From Mercurialis annua (Eukaryota; Streptophyta; Magnoliopsida; Malpighiales; Euphorbiaceae): a stretch of DNA of 64,000 nt. Location: positions 41,569,001 to 41,633,000 of the forward strand of contig NC_065577.1 in NCBI RefSeq assembly GCF_937616625.2. Reading direction: 5' to 3'. The stretch's first letter is position 1, and each line of letters opens with the position of its first letter. Shown here piece by piece: positions 26,197-36,893 of this stretch. The notes under the pieces were generated by a model, which saw nothing but the letters and a program-made list of their open reading frames with translations, was not told where the DNA came from and ran no database searches. Both the position numbers and the translations under genes were made by a program.

Positions 26197-26517
26197 AAAG
26201 TACAAATCAGCCCTTTACTTTTTTGGGCAGTTAAGCCCTCGTGTTTTTAAAATTAAATAATTAAACTCTCGTTGTTTAAAAATTGAATAAATAAACCCTT
26301 ATAGTTTACTTTTGGTACACTTACCCCCTCAAATTTTCGGTAAATATTTTAGACATTAAAATTATTTTTGAACTTTTGTCCTATATAATTATGAGAGATA
26401 TGTTAGCATTTAACGAGTGTTTCTAATGGTGTTGGACGAAAGGGGTTATTTTTTCTATTTGAAAACAAAGAGGGCTTAATTATACTCAAAAAAGTAAAAG
26501 GACTGATTTGTACTTTT
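26197..26517. mobile_element. Foldback MITE, about 320 bp, inside F-box pseudogene
   Basis: Terminal inverted repeats of about 45 bp. The left end AAAAGTACAAATCAGCCC matches the complement of the right end, and GCAGTTAAGCCCTC pairs with GAGGGCTTAATTATAC. No coding capacity. The DUF295 sequence is not resumed on the far side. Confidence 0.8.
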
Positions 26518-27170
26518 GTAATAACTATGAGGATTTTTTTATACCTCTTGCCTGTAATAAATCTCTTATAATTTCGTAATTTATTTTAAACTTTTCAAAA
26601 TGTCATTAACCTATATTAAACTCTTTAAATTTCATATCCATATAAAATTTAAAAAATTAAATTTAAATTTTAATTAACTAAATTTGAAATTAATTATTAA
26701 CTATATAAATTATATCATAGTCAAAAAAACAAAAAATTATATAAAAAAACTATTTTTCATAATGTGTAAATATCTATAAATTTATAGTTTTATAAGTTTA
26801 AATTTTATTCGAAAAAACTATGTATATTCCTTACTTATAAATATTGATCAAATAAAAAAAAGGGATATCACAAAAGCAAGACATTTAGTGGAAAAAACAA
26901 AGGAAAACATTCATTATGATTGTGAACATAACACTTGAAAACTTTTAAAACAAATGGTTTTATTTTTCTTTTGTAATTCTCTATATTTACTTAAAAATCA
27001 CCTTTTAGATGTGAAGAAAAACTTAACATTTATTGTTAGCAGCCAAATTTGTTTTGCACCAGATAACTTACCTGAAGTCGATTCTTTCAAAAATCCACTT
27101 AGATGAATGTCAATAAAAAAGGTATTACAACAGATTAATGGAAAAATGTTTCGTAAGCAAAAATGTTTTC
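26518..27170. other. AT-rich spacer
   Basis: No gene was seen. The minus-strand open frame at 26998-27261 overlaps the start of a local direct repeat and has no recognisable protein. Confidence 0.4.
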
Positions 27171-28690
27171 CTTTTTCATTGCAATGTCCATCATTTAAAA
27201 GAATTATTGGGCCAAAAGTCTTTGATTTCCCAACAATACTCATTGTGGCTCTATCTAACACATCAAAACTTTGAAAAATTGTGTCAATTTTTTAAAATTT
27301 AAATTGAAAAGATCAGAAAAATTAACATGACATTAAACTTTATAAAATTGAACCGACAGTCCAAAAAATAAATGTTGAAACGAAAACATTTAATTTAACC
27401 AGAAATCTAATAAAAGAAAATCAGCACAAAAATTTAAAAATACATTGGATTAAATTTAATGACTTCTATGATTTATGATAGACACAAAAGTAATATAATG
27501 TCATATAGAGTGGTGGAGATAGTGTTGGGCGAGCTACGGTGGTCGCCCCATTTGTTGATCATAACTCTCATTCTGCTTCATTGTCAAGTCTTTTTCCTTT
27601 ACAGTCTGGTCATTCTCCTTCATTGCAAGATGTTTATGTCTGTCACTTATCTATTTGTTAAACAGTAGAAATAAAGATCTTCATAAAAATAGGGTTTGTC
27701 AGCATCTCTTGATAAACCGAGGGTTGAAATTTAGAGATAGGAAATTTCTATAAAAAAAAATATAAATCCTATAATGAAGGGGTTTAGAAAAAGCTAGACT
27801 GATCACATTTTTGAACCCTTATCTACATACGTAGATAGCTGCAAAGAATTTGACACTTGTAACACCATATTACAAATGATTAATTTCAGACAAATAAATA
27901 ATGTTTCAAAGAAAGAATTCCATTCACTACAGATGATCAATTTCATACAAATAAACAAAGAAATTGCGGAATCCTCAACGTTTTGTACGAAACGAGAAAT
28001 GTTAGAATTATCCCAAGGAAAAACCCAAAAAATAGCAACATAATCACTCATAGCAGCAATTAATATTGTTGCATTGCTTAATGAGAGATAACTCCTCTCT
28101 TAGCAATCTTTATTTCAAAGTTGTTTATCATAGCTTTATCTTCACTTTGATGTTGCTGTGGTTGAAAGACTTGGTTGCGAATGAGAATGTCCTCCTCCTT
28201 CACAGCTATCTTCTCCTTCTTTATTGAAATGTCCATCATTTAAAAAAATTATTGGGCCAAAGGGCTTTAATTTTCCAGCATTACTCATTGTGGCTTTATC
28301 TAATGCATCAAATTTATGTTAATCTTTGAAAAATTGTGTTAATAAATAACATTTAAATTTGATCAGAAAAATTCACATGACATTAAATTTTATAAAACTG
28401 AGCCGACGATTCAAAAATAAATGTTGAGAAAAAAACATTTAATTTAACCAGAAATCTGACAAAAGAAAATAAACACAAGAATTAAAATAGACATTGAATT
28501 AAATTTAATGACTTCTATGATTTATGATAGACACAAATGCAATATAATGTCATATAGAGTGGTGGAGATAGTGTGGGGCGAGCTGCGGTGGCCGCCCCAT
28601 TTGCTGATCATAACTCTCATTCTGCTTCATTTTCAAGTATTTTTCCTTCACAGTCTGGTCTTTCTCCTTCACTGAAGGCTCTAGATCAAC
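27171..28690. repeat. Local direct duplication, about 450 bp units
   Basis: The segment 27171-27625 recurs at 28207-28680 with the same order and many identical blocks, for example TAATGACTTCTATGATTTAT and GTCATATAGAGTGGTGGAGA. Between the copies lies 27803-28051, which resembles 29220-29335. The whole stretch thus looks like two tandem copies of a roughly 1-kb unit linked to an unrecognised minus-strand gene. Confidence 0.75.
27803..28051 (-). pseudogene. Remnant of an unrecognised minus-strand gene, copy 1
   Basis: The minus-strand frame reads SDYVAIFWVFPWDNSNISRF, which aligns with YYVAVSWILPFHDSTFSGF in the copy at 28877-29335. The match stops after about 30 residues. I do not recognise the family. 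Confidence 0.4.
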
Positions 28691-28876
28691 TCCAAAAATT
28701 CAGATATATCAACAAGAATATTAGCTGTCTCCAACATGTTCTCATCAACTGAAGGCTCTAAATCAATTCTGTTACTATCTAAGGTACATTGACATTTCTG
28801 TCAAATAATCAAAGAAGAAAACATTAGAAATATATTGTAATTTTATTAGTAACAAAATCTACAAAAAATATACAAA

Positions 28877-29335
28877 CTAACTCGAGTAAATCAGTCCGGC
28901 TGTCAGCGGAATGTCGATTGAGAAAGCTAATGCGCTCCTAAACTGAATATAAAACATATAGTTGAAATGGGTAGAAAAACCTTCAAATGCGATAGAATTA
29001 GCTAGCGACTGAAACTCCAGTGAAGCAAGAGCACTGACTACCGCATTGGTTCTTTGCAATAGGGGAACCACTTCAGTGGGTTCAGAGGAGGGCACATCAA
29101 GGGAGTCAACAGCTGTAGTGGATTCAGAGTCAGCAGCAGCCACAAGATTAAAGTTATTGATTTCTTAAATGAGCTGAGCATTATGTTTTGTCAAAACACC
29201 TACCATTTCCACCAATTTCCTCAAGGTTTGTATGAAACCAGAAAAGGTGGAATCATGAAAAGGAAGAATCCAAGAAACAGCAACATAGTAACCCCAATGA
29301 TGAGTAAAACAACAGCAGGGTCTTCATATGGAAAG
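28877..29335 (-). pseudogene. Unrecognised minus-strand gene with one stop codon, copy 2
   Basis: On the minus strand one frame is open from about 29328 (HWGYYVAVSWILPFHDSTF, then IQTLRKLVEMVGVLTKHNAQ). It meets a TAA at about 29163 and continues in the same frame through a Ser/Thr/Glu-rich stretch (ADSESTTAVDSLDVPSSEP) to 28877. The stop replaces one codon in an otherwise continuous reading, which suggests a nonsense mutation. No conserved domain recognised. A different open frame over 29221-29421 that looks like a membrane segment is judged a shadow. Confidence 0.4.
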
Positions 29336-29682
29336 ATTAAACTCATATACAAAGACATTTGAATATGCAGAAGAACCACTTCATTACCTTGCTTTACGAG
29401 AGCTAATTCTTCTGTTTTCATAACAGAGAACCTTGTTTCACATATAATTGGTAATTCATTGTGTATACAATTGTTAAAGATTATAAGTCCGTGTATGTAA
29501 TTGTTAAAGATTATAAGTTCGTGTATGTAGTTGTTAAAGATTATAAGTTCGTATATGTAATTGTTAAGGCTGAAAAACTAATACCTAAATTAGTACATTT
29601 ACTAAAAATGAGGAGTTACTTTGTAAATATTCCAAAATAAAACAAACCCTAAACTTCTTCAGTTTCCGTCAAATCAGAGGAG

Positions 29683-29691
29683 TTAGGGTTT
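29683..29691 (+). promoter_or_regulatory. Telo-box upstream of DUF295 copy
   Basis: TTAGGGTTT, the complement of the plant telo-box AAACCCTAA, lies 27 bp before the ATG at 29718. A second AAACCCTAA is at 29644-29652. The same AGTTAGGGTTTA block precedes the copies at 34286, 40407 and 52000. Confidence 0.6.
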
Positions 29692-29717
29692 AGCGTTCCT
29701 CTCAATTCTTCTTTACA

Positions 29718-30840
29718 ATGACGAGACCTCACCGGACGGTGACGAATTGGTCAGAATTGGACAGCGATCTGCTATCTCAAATCGCCGGTCGAATCAATTG
29801 CCTGCGAGATTTTATCATCTTTGGCGTGGTGTGCAGGTGGTGGCGATCAGTTGCTTCGCCGAAGAATTTCAACAAATCGACCAAAGTTCCATGGCTTTTG
29901 CTTGATCAAGATCATGGTGATCACAGCCTCCGTAAGTTTCTCAAGCTTTCGAAAGATTTAATTTACAGAATCAATCTACCAAAGGAAAAACGCTACGTTT
30001 ACTCTTCAAAAGGATGGTTTTTGAATGTTGAGAATCATTTACGGTTAAGTCTTTTGAATCCTTTTTCGCTCTCAAGAATTGATCTGCCACATGTGGAATC
30101 TAAAGTTTTACTCAATTTCGCCTTATCCTCCAGCCCAAGCATCGCATCAGATTTTATGATATTGATAGCTTACTGTGATTCTGTAATGAGAGATAAAAAA
30201 TTAGCTTTCTGGAAAAATGGAGATCGCAAGTGGACTGACTTAGACCTCAAATTTCCTTTATATAATTTGAATTTCACATTCCACTATGGTCGATTCTATA
30301 TTGTTGATCGTCTTCTATCTGGTGAAGAATTTGTTGTTCATGAAATTGTCATTCAAAATTCTAAAAATGTTTCGATTAGCAGCAAGTCATTTGACGATCC
30401 TCGTTTCTCTTTACATATTTGTAATCCATGTTGGATAGTTGGATCCTCTCAAATGCTGATGGTTGTCACGTGGAGATTGGATGATGAGTGTATAGGTGAG
30501 GATGGAGAATGTAGAAAGGTGAATTATTTAGGAGATGAAGCTTTGTTTTTAGTTCAAGAGATTGATTTTGAGAAAGGAGAATGTAAAAAGATGAGTGATT
30601 TAGGAGACAAAGCTTTGTTTTTTGGGGAATTACTCTTTTTTCTTGGTTGATGTATCGAATGAATCAAGATTTAAGTCAAATCACATTTACTTTGCAGAAA
30701 ATTTTCAACTAACTTTTATTCATCCAAGTGGAGGAAGTGTTGGTGTTTACAGCATGATTGATGGATCATACAAGCTGCTTTTCAATGAGGGAGACTCTGG
30801 TTATCGTTGTTCCAGTCAATGGATAGAACCAAGACTCTGA
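29718..30840 (+). pseudogene. DUF295 F-box gene (subtype I) with a +1 frameshift
   Basis: The family joins SKP1 through the F-box to form SCF ubiquitin ligases; the C-terminal DUF295 (KIB-like) region is thought to bind targets. Starts MTRPHRTVTNWSELDSDLLS; F-box at about 11-50. The main frame ends at 30650 (310 codons) because of one extra base near 30618-30635 (TTTTTTGGGGAATTACTC against TTTTTGGGATATTACTC in intact copies). The second frame then supplies the normal C-terminus, SNESRFKSNHIYFAEN to CSSQWIEPRL. A short in-frame internal duplication makes the GDEALFLVQEIDFEKGEC stretch appear twice. A truncated protein that keeps the F-box could still be made. Confidence 0.85.
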
Positions 30841-31183
30841 CCCTTGGTGATAGGTGTAATTTTAATGACATAGGTAGAGTGTTAGAGTTTTTCTACTGAT
30901 TTGAAAATCCTAATTCTTGGCATTAGGTGATGGGAGTAACCGATTCCCGCAAGATCAACTTATATACGCAATGTATGACAAATGTGAAGTGGTTGGGTAT
31001 TTCTAATGCTCGGCTGGTTACATTCCTATGATCAGTAGATTAGATTGTTTCTTATTAATTTCTAATTACTAAGGTATTATCTTATTTAATGTGTTTAACA
31101 TTATTGTTACCGTTAATTGTTAGTGTTGTCCTTGATGTTGTGGGACTGCTTGGCATTACATAATTTTCATGTATTGCTATATG
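30841..31183. other. 3' flank of the F-box unit
   Basis: Repeats, with small changes, the sequence after the stop codons at 35488 and 41585, including CGATTCCCGCAAGATCAACTTAT-type blocks and GATTGTTTCTTATT. Probable 3' UTR and downstream DNA. Confidence 0.55.
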
Positions 31184-32537
31184 TTGGTCGTACGTATGCC
31201 GTAATATAGACTGTGAAGTCCAGATATCGTACCCACAGAGAAAGCTTCTAAATACAACAAGTTAGGAGACTCGATTTAGATAGTTGTAAAGATATTTTTG
31301 TTCTGTTGTGTGAATTAAAAGACAGAATTAAAGTAATATAAATTAAATAAACTAAAGCTGTAATTAAATTGATGTTAAACAATAATGGGAAAAGCAGGGA
31401 TTATTAACTTTCATTATGTTGTTTAATCATATTGGAATATGGATTTGGTTGTTTTACTAAGGTTTAGGCTAATCGTAAGCACCTAAAATTCTCTCTCGAG
31501 CAATTGCAGGCAAAAACATCCAACGAATTAAAACCAGGTTAATTACTCACTCTCGCACAATGATTAACCTAACTATTGAACAATTGATGTTTGTGAAGCA
31601 AACCCTAGGAACACGTATTTGTCAATTCACTAAGAACAATAATTAAAACATAATAACAACAACAACCCATAAATCCAATTAGTTTAAACAGACATAAATC
31701 TCATTAATAATCCCCACGATGGGTTTAGTTACTCATGATCAAAAATAAACCAACAATATAATATATGGAATTCATAATTGATAAGGTAAACAATGAAAAT
31801 GAAAAAGATCTCTCTGAATTATCGTACCTTACTTGCATAAAAATCTCAATATAATATCGAAGAATAAAATCCAGCTCAAAGAGTAATCAAATCGAAGAAC
31901 GAGGAACTAATACTGAAAATAAAGCTAATCTATTGTTTATAGTCTAACACAATGATAAACTAACTAAGCGAACCCTAATTTGGTTGTAAAAACCACTATG
32001 TATACCCGCTGTCAGTCTTAGATTCGTATTTGGTGAAATCCCGAAGTTTCCCCTTCATAATTTTAGCATCGGAATGAAAGATCAGGATCAAAAACGTAAT
32101 TCCAAACAATTCAGCAGCTAGGCGCGATGGGAGGCGCGTTGCTTCCATCGCGCCTTGCAACTAATACCTATTCTTCTTCTGAGGCGCGATGCGAAGCACT
32201 ATACTTTCATCGCGCCTTCCATCTTCCCTAGCACCTGTAGGAGCAAAATCAACTAGGGCGCGATGCGAGGCACTATGCTTCCATCATGCCTTCCATTTTC
32301 CCTTAGGCCAATTCTCTGAAACAGCTCCGAAATCACTCGAAAAATCTATCCGACTCCGGTCCTGCATAAACTTCACCGTATTGCTCTAATTTAGTCAGAA
32401 ACTCCGCGAAATATACGTAGTAGTACCTGAAACGCTCAAATAAGAAATGAGACCCAATATGCATAAAAATGATCACTAAACACACGTAAATAACTCGTAA
32501 AACAACGGTAATATAGGAGTAATTCTACTCCTATCAT
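31184..32537. mobile_element. 1354-bp non-coding insertion with 6-bp target duplication
   Basis: TATATG occurs at 31178-31183 and again at 32538-32543. The paralogous flank at about 35950-35975 runs straight through (TATTGTTGTATGCCCTGTTA), giving an empty site. The inserted DNA carries no open frame of note. Its right end has a perfect 9-bp hairpin (ATAGGAGTA, loop ATTC, TACTCCTAT at 32513-32534) only 3 bp before the target duplication. It also contains three GC-rich palindromes. The class is not settled: the terminal hairpin recalls Helitrons, but there is no CTRR end and Helitrons do not duplicate their target. Confidence 0.7.
32121..32290. repeat. Three GC-rich palindromic units
   Basis: GGCGCGATG and CATCGCGCC face each other 16 bp apart at 32121-32154 and 32183-32216, with a third unit at 32257-32290 whose right arm has changed to CATCATGCC. 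Each unit can form a 9-bp stem. They stand out in very AT-rich surroundings, inside the 1354-bp insertion. Confidence 0.75.
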
Positions 32538-32543
32538 TATATG

Positions 32544-32950
32544 CCCTATTACAAGATTATTTTTATTGCTTTATTGTTAAAAGTTGAAACTAGCTATAAT
32601 TTGAAATTGTAGGACTGGCTAATTTTCAAGTTTAGTCGATGACAATCATCTGTGTAACAAAATGTTAGGTTATTTACTTCCATTACTTGCACCTATATTT
32701 TTTCATCATAATCTTATTTAATTAACTTTTAACTGTTCTGAAAATCTCCAACACTCTACTTGTCATTATTTTCAGAGAAGTTGAATTTAATCCTGTCACA
32801 TTCAATTCAGCGATGGTCACATTCAATATAGTCTGTATGTTGATTTGTTCCCATGAAATTCATTGCTGCCGTCGGTCTCCAATTTCCTCATCTCACCACT
32901 GCCCAAGTACTGATTGGTAAACACTGATTGAGTAATCAAGAGACGAGGCG
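32544..32950. other. F-box unit 3' flank, continued
   Basis: Continues the paralogous flank after the insertion (GCTTTATTGTTAAAAGTTG and similar). No gene. Confidence 0.5.
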
Positions 32951-33074
32951 ATGTCGTTGAGGCCGAGCACTAGAACCGAGGTTCGTCGTAACAGGTTCAG
33001 TGTGGCTGGATGAGAAAGAAGGCATGTGGAGAAGAGAAGATAAAATGGTGGAGAGACGTGAAGGACTACAAACT
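32951..33074 (+). pseudogene. Importin-alpha first-exon (IBB domain) remnant
   Basis: Starts MSLRPSTRTEVRRNRF, the opening of plant importin-alpha and its importin-beta-binding domain. A stop follows at codon 21 (frame VAG then TGA). One frame over, the reading continues DEKEGMWRREDKMVERREG, again the IBB pattern, then a TGA. The armadillo repeats are absent. A decayed fragment carried into the F-box array. Confidence 0.75.
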
Positions 33075-34230
33075 TGAATAGTTCACTTTTACTGTATTAG
33101 CTTGAGAAGTTCTAAAACCGAAATGATTAATACTTTTATTTTTCATAATTTTGTATTCTATTTGATGAATTTGAAGGTACAGATTGGTTGCATAGCATGA
33201 CATTTTATGTAATTCTTTTACTGAACTTGGAGATTATCATATTGTTCTGGAAATTCACGGTTATGATTTTGCTGTTGATTCATATCAGGTTGATTTTTAT
33301 TAATTACGGTAGCTGCTGTAAAATGTCAGGCAGCACCCAGAACTTTGGTTGAACTTGGCTTGTGATTTAGGCTGATTGCTAATGTGACACTAACACAGTA
33401 CACCAATACTGTACTAGTTAGCAATGATTTTATGTTCATAAACTTGTTTGTTATATGTAAGTTTTTAGTGTCTGTGAAATGTGTAGTGTATTTGGAATGA
33501 ACTTGGTACCATAACATAGTTTTGAATTTGATTTAGCCTAAGATGCAGCATGAACGTTAAACATAATCTCATTGTACAACAACCTGCCTCGAGAAATTTG
33601 GATCCGAAAGTAGTTTAACTCATCGAAAAAATATTGTCTATTTATCAAACTACGTTTTCACGTTTGCAAATATACTCATTTTATTTTGAAAGATATGTTT
33701 TCTCATTGTTTGCAAATATACCGAACTGAATCATGTCATACTCTGTAGCTTTTACAATATTTGCAACATCATTATTTTGAATCAATATACTGATTCATTC
33801 TTCAGAAGTTTTTACAATATTAATTTAACTATTTATTGCTTCCATATTGAACAATGGCACACCTAATTTATTATTTTCCATTTATGGCGTGTACTTTGTT
33901 GTTTGATGTTTAGTGGTATAGTAGAACGACCCATGGTAGTGATACGAAACGTGATACAATATATAATTTTTACAAATAACTTGTATATCGTTAAAGATTA
34001 TAAATTTATGTATCTAATTGTTAAAGATTAAGGCTGAAAATGAATTTATATAAATTTATAAATTTATATAAATTTATATATCTAATTTTTACAAATTTAT
34101 GTATATGATTTTTAAGGCTGAAAAGGAATACTTAAATTGGTAATTTTAATAAAAAATAAGGAGTTCTTTTGTAAATAGTCCAAAATAAGGAAAACCCTAG
34201 ACTTGTTCAATTATCGTCAAATAAGAAGAG
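33075..34230. other. Gene-free spacer with F-box flank repeats
   Basis: About 33380-33610 repeats the sequence at 22560-23090. The remainder is AT-rich. No gene was seen. Confidence 0.5.
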
Positions 34231-34239
34231 TTAGGGTTT
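34231..34239 (+). promoter_or_regulatory. Telo-box upstream of DUF295 copy
   Basis: TTAGGGTTT 47 bp before the ATG at 34286, in the same block as at 29683 and 40342. Confidence 0.55.
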
Positions 34240-34285
34240 ATAAATTAGGGCTTAAAGAAGTAGGAACAGCAAGCTTTTCTTTGAA

Positions 34286-35488
34286 ATGGCCGGTCTTGGC
34301 TGGACGGTGACGAATTGATCAGAATTGAACGGCGATCTTCTATCTGAAATCGCCAATCGGATTAATTGCCTGAGAGATTTTATCATCTTTGGCGCGGTGT
34401 GCAGGTCGTGGCGATCGGTTGCTTCGCCGGAGAATTTCAACAAATCTACCAAAGTTCCGTGGCTTTTGCTTGATCGAGATAACGATGATCGCAGAAAATG
34501 CCACCGTAAGTTTCTCAACCTTTCGAAAAATTCAATTTACAGAATGAATCTACCAAAGCATGCTTATACTCGATTAGATCTTTGGAAATATAGTATTCAT
34601 TCTGAGATTAAGGAAAAGCAATACGTTTACTCTTCAAAAGGATGGTTTTTGAATGTTGAGAATCATTTACGGTTAAGTCTTTTGAATCCTTTTTCGCTCT
34701 CAAGAATTGATTTGCCACATTTGGAATCTGAAGTTTTACTCAATTTCGCCTTATCGTCCAGCCCAAGCGTCACATCAGATTTCAGCATATTGATAGCTCA
34801 CTGTTCAACTGAAACGAGCGATAGTTTAGAAACGAGCGATATAAAATTAGGTTTTTGGAAAAACAGAGATCATGAGTGGACTGACTTAGACTTTAAATTT
34901 CGTACATTTAATTTGAATATCACATACTACAATGGTCGATTCTATATTGTTGATCGTGTTAAATCTGGAAAAGCATTTGTTGTTCATGAAATTGACATTC
35001 CGAATTCTAAATCTGTTTCGATTAGCCGCAAGTCATTTGCCTCTACGCATATTCGTGATCCATTTTGGATAGTTGAATCGTCTCGAGTGCTTATGACGGT
35101 GTCTTGGAGATTGAATTATGAGTCATGCTATTATCCTATCGACGATTTTTATTTTCATGTCCCAGATTTGTATACTCGTGTCCCACGTTTTCAGTTTATA
35201 GTTGAGGAGATTAACTTTGAGAAAGGAGAATGTAAAAAGGTGAGTGATTTAGGAGATGAAGCTTTATTTTTGGGATATTACTCTTCTTTCTTGGTTGATG
35301 TATCGAATGAATCAAGATTTAAGTCCAATCACATTTATTTTGCTCAAAACGTTCAACAACGTTTTCCATTTAAAAGTAGAGAAAGTGTTAGTGTTTACAG
35401 CATGATGGATGGATCATACAAGCCGCTTTTCAGTAAGGCAGACTCTCGAAATCGTTGTTCTAGTCAATGGATCGAACCAAGACCCTGA
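34286..35488 (+). pseudogene. DUF295 F-box gene (subtype I) with an early stop
   Basis: The family ATG is at 34286 and reads MAGLGWTVTN, then TGA at 34316-34318 where the other copies have TGG (the Trp of NWSEL). From codon 12 on the frame is open to the normal stop at 35488 and encodes a complete F-box (DLLSEIANRINCLRDFIIF) and DUF295 region ending CSSQWIEPRP. No other ATG lies before the F-box, so the protein could be made only by readthrough, a non-ATG start (TTG at 34325) or RNA editing. Otherwise about 400 codons with no other damage, which suggests the stop is recent. Confidence 0.85.
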
Positions 35489-36092
35489 CCCTTGGTACGG
35501 GTGTAATCGTTATGACATAGGTATAGTGTTAGAGTTTTTCAACTGATTTGAAGACCCTGATTCTTGGCAATAGGTGATGGGAGTTACTGGTTCCCGCAAG
35601 AATTCCCTGAGCCTTACTGATGGGAGTAACTGATTCCCGCAAGACCAACTTATATGACAAACGTGAAGTGGTTGGGTATTTCTAGTGTTCGACTGGTTAC
35701 ATTCCAAACATTAGTGGAGTAGATTGTTTCTTTTTAATTTCTAATTTCTAAGGTATTATCTTATTTGCTGTGTAAATTTAACATTATTGTTACTGTTAGT
35801 ATTTTTAATGATCGGTTGGTTATATTCCTATCTTTAGTACAGTAGATTGTTTCTTTTTAATTTTTAATTTCTAAGATATTATATAATTTATTGTTAGTGC
35901 TGTCCTTGATGCAGTTGGGCTGCCTGGCATAACATAATTTTCATGTATTGTTGTATGCCCTGTTACAAGGTTATTTTTATTGCTTTATTGTTAAAAGTTG
36001 GAATTAGCTATAATTTGAAATTGTAGGAGAGTCGATGATAATCATCTATGTTCAGAAGCAACAAAATGCTAGGTTATTTTCTGCAGCATAAT
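35489..36092. other. 3' flank of the F-box unit, partly repeated
   Basis: The GGGAGTAACTGATTCCCGC block and the AGTAGATTGTTTCTTTTTAA block both occur twice here, so the flank has been internally duplicated. No gene. Confidence 0.5.
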
Positions 36093-36776
36093 CTTATTTT
36101 TTTTTTTTTGGTACAAAAAAAAGGAGGCAAAGCCTAAACAAAGAAATTACATACTAACGACACTTCTAGTGTACGAAACACCATAAAGATCATGCGCAAG
36201 CCAAGCACGAACACTAGTTGGAGGAGTACCATGCGAAACAAACCCAGTAATAGAGTCGCTAGCAATGGAGGCTAGATGATCCGCCGTATAATTAGCTTCC
36301 CTGTAAATGTGGAGAACTTTAACTTCCCAATCTCTGGCCAACATGGCTCGAATAGCTGCCAAAATACCAGAGAACTGTCCTGCCTCTGAATTATTCTTTA
36401 TCTTCTCCACTACCAGTAAGTTGTCAACCTCTAGAATTATCTTCTTCAAGCCTAGCGACCAGCCGAGTTGAAGACCGTGAAGCACTCCCCTAAACTCCGC
36501 TCCCATAACAGAATCCACACCGATAGTCGTCGTGAAACTCCCTAGCCAATTACCATTATCATCTCTAGCGACCCCTCCGGCTTTAGCAATTCCCGTAATC
36601 TGGTTTAGTGCACCATCAGTATTAATCTTGGCCCAAGACCTAGGCGGACACTTCCAGCTAATACTAACAGGAGACTTGCTAATATTATTGGACACCAACT
36701 GCTGCACCTTCATGTTAGCAGATTTCACATAATCTACTCTATGGAAGATGTCGTGAAGCACCACTGAAACTGGACT
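36093..36776 (-). mobile_element. 5'-truncated LINE with RNase H domain
   Basis: The minus-strand open frame (36893-36147) encodes a LINE-type RNase H domain. The four acidic residues are visible in INTDGA, MGAEFRG, LEVDNL and NYTADHLAS. A run of 13 T at 36097-36109 is the poly-A tail on the minus strand. The first 35 or so codons of the frame come from flanking DNA: at about 36776 the sequence returns to the F-box flank, and the empty site is visible at 32710-32740 and 21645-21690. The reverse transcriptase and endonuclease are missing, so it is a dead 3' fragment. Confidence 0.85.
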
Positions 36777-36893
36777 GAGTTTGCTTTTAACTGTTTTGAA
36801 ATTCTCCAACACTCTACTTCTAACTATTTTTGATTTTGAAAAATACATTTTGTCATTATTTTTCGTCTTCTCTAAGAAAGATGCCCGAAACAT

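Noticed and set aside
29221..29421. 66-codon frame resembling a membrane segment
   Set aside because: A second frame over the same DNA is longer, is shared with the copy at 27803-28051 and continues downstream; the hydrophobic reading is taken as a shadow.
31184..32537. Helitron call for the 1.35-kb insertion
   Set aside because: It has a 3'-end hairpin but lacks the CTRR terminus and carries a 6-bp target duplication, which Helitrons do not make.
36147..36893. Stand-alone plant RNase H gene
   Set aside because: The poly-A tail, empty sites in paralogous flanks and LINE-type domain show a 5'-truncated retrotransposon; the first codons come from the flank.
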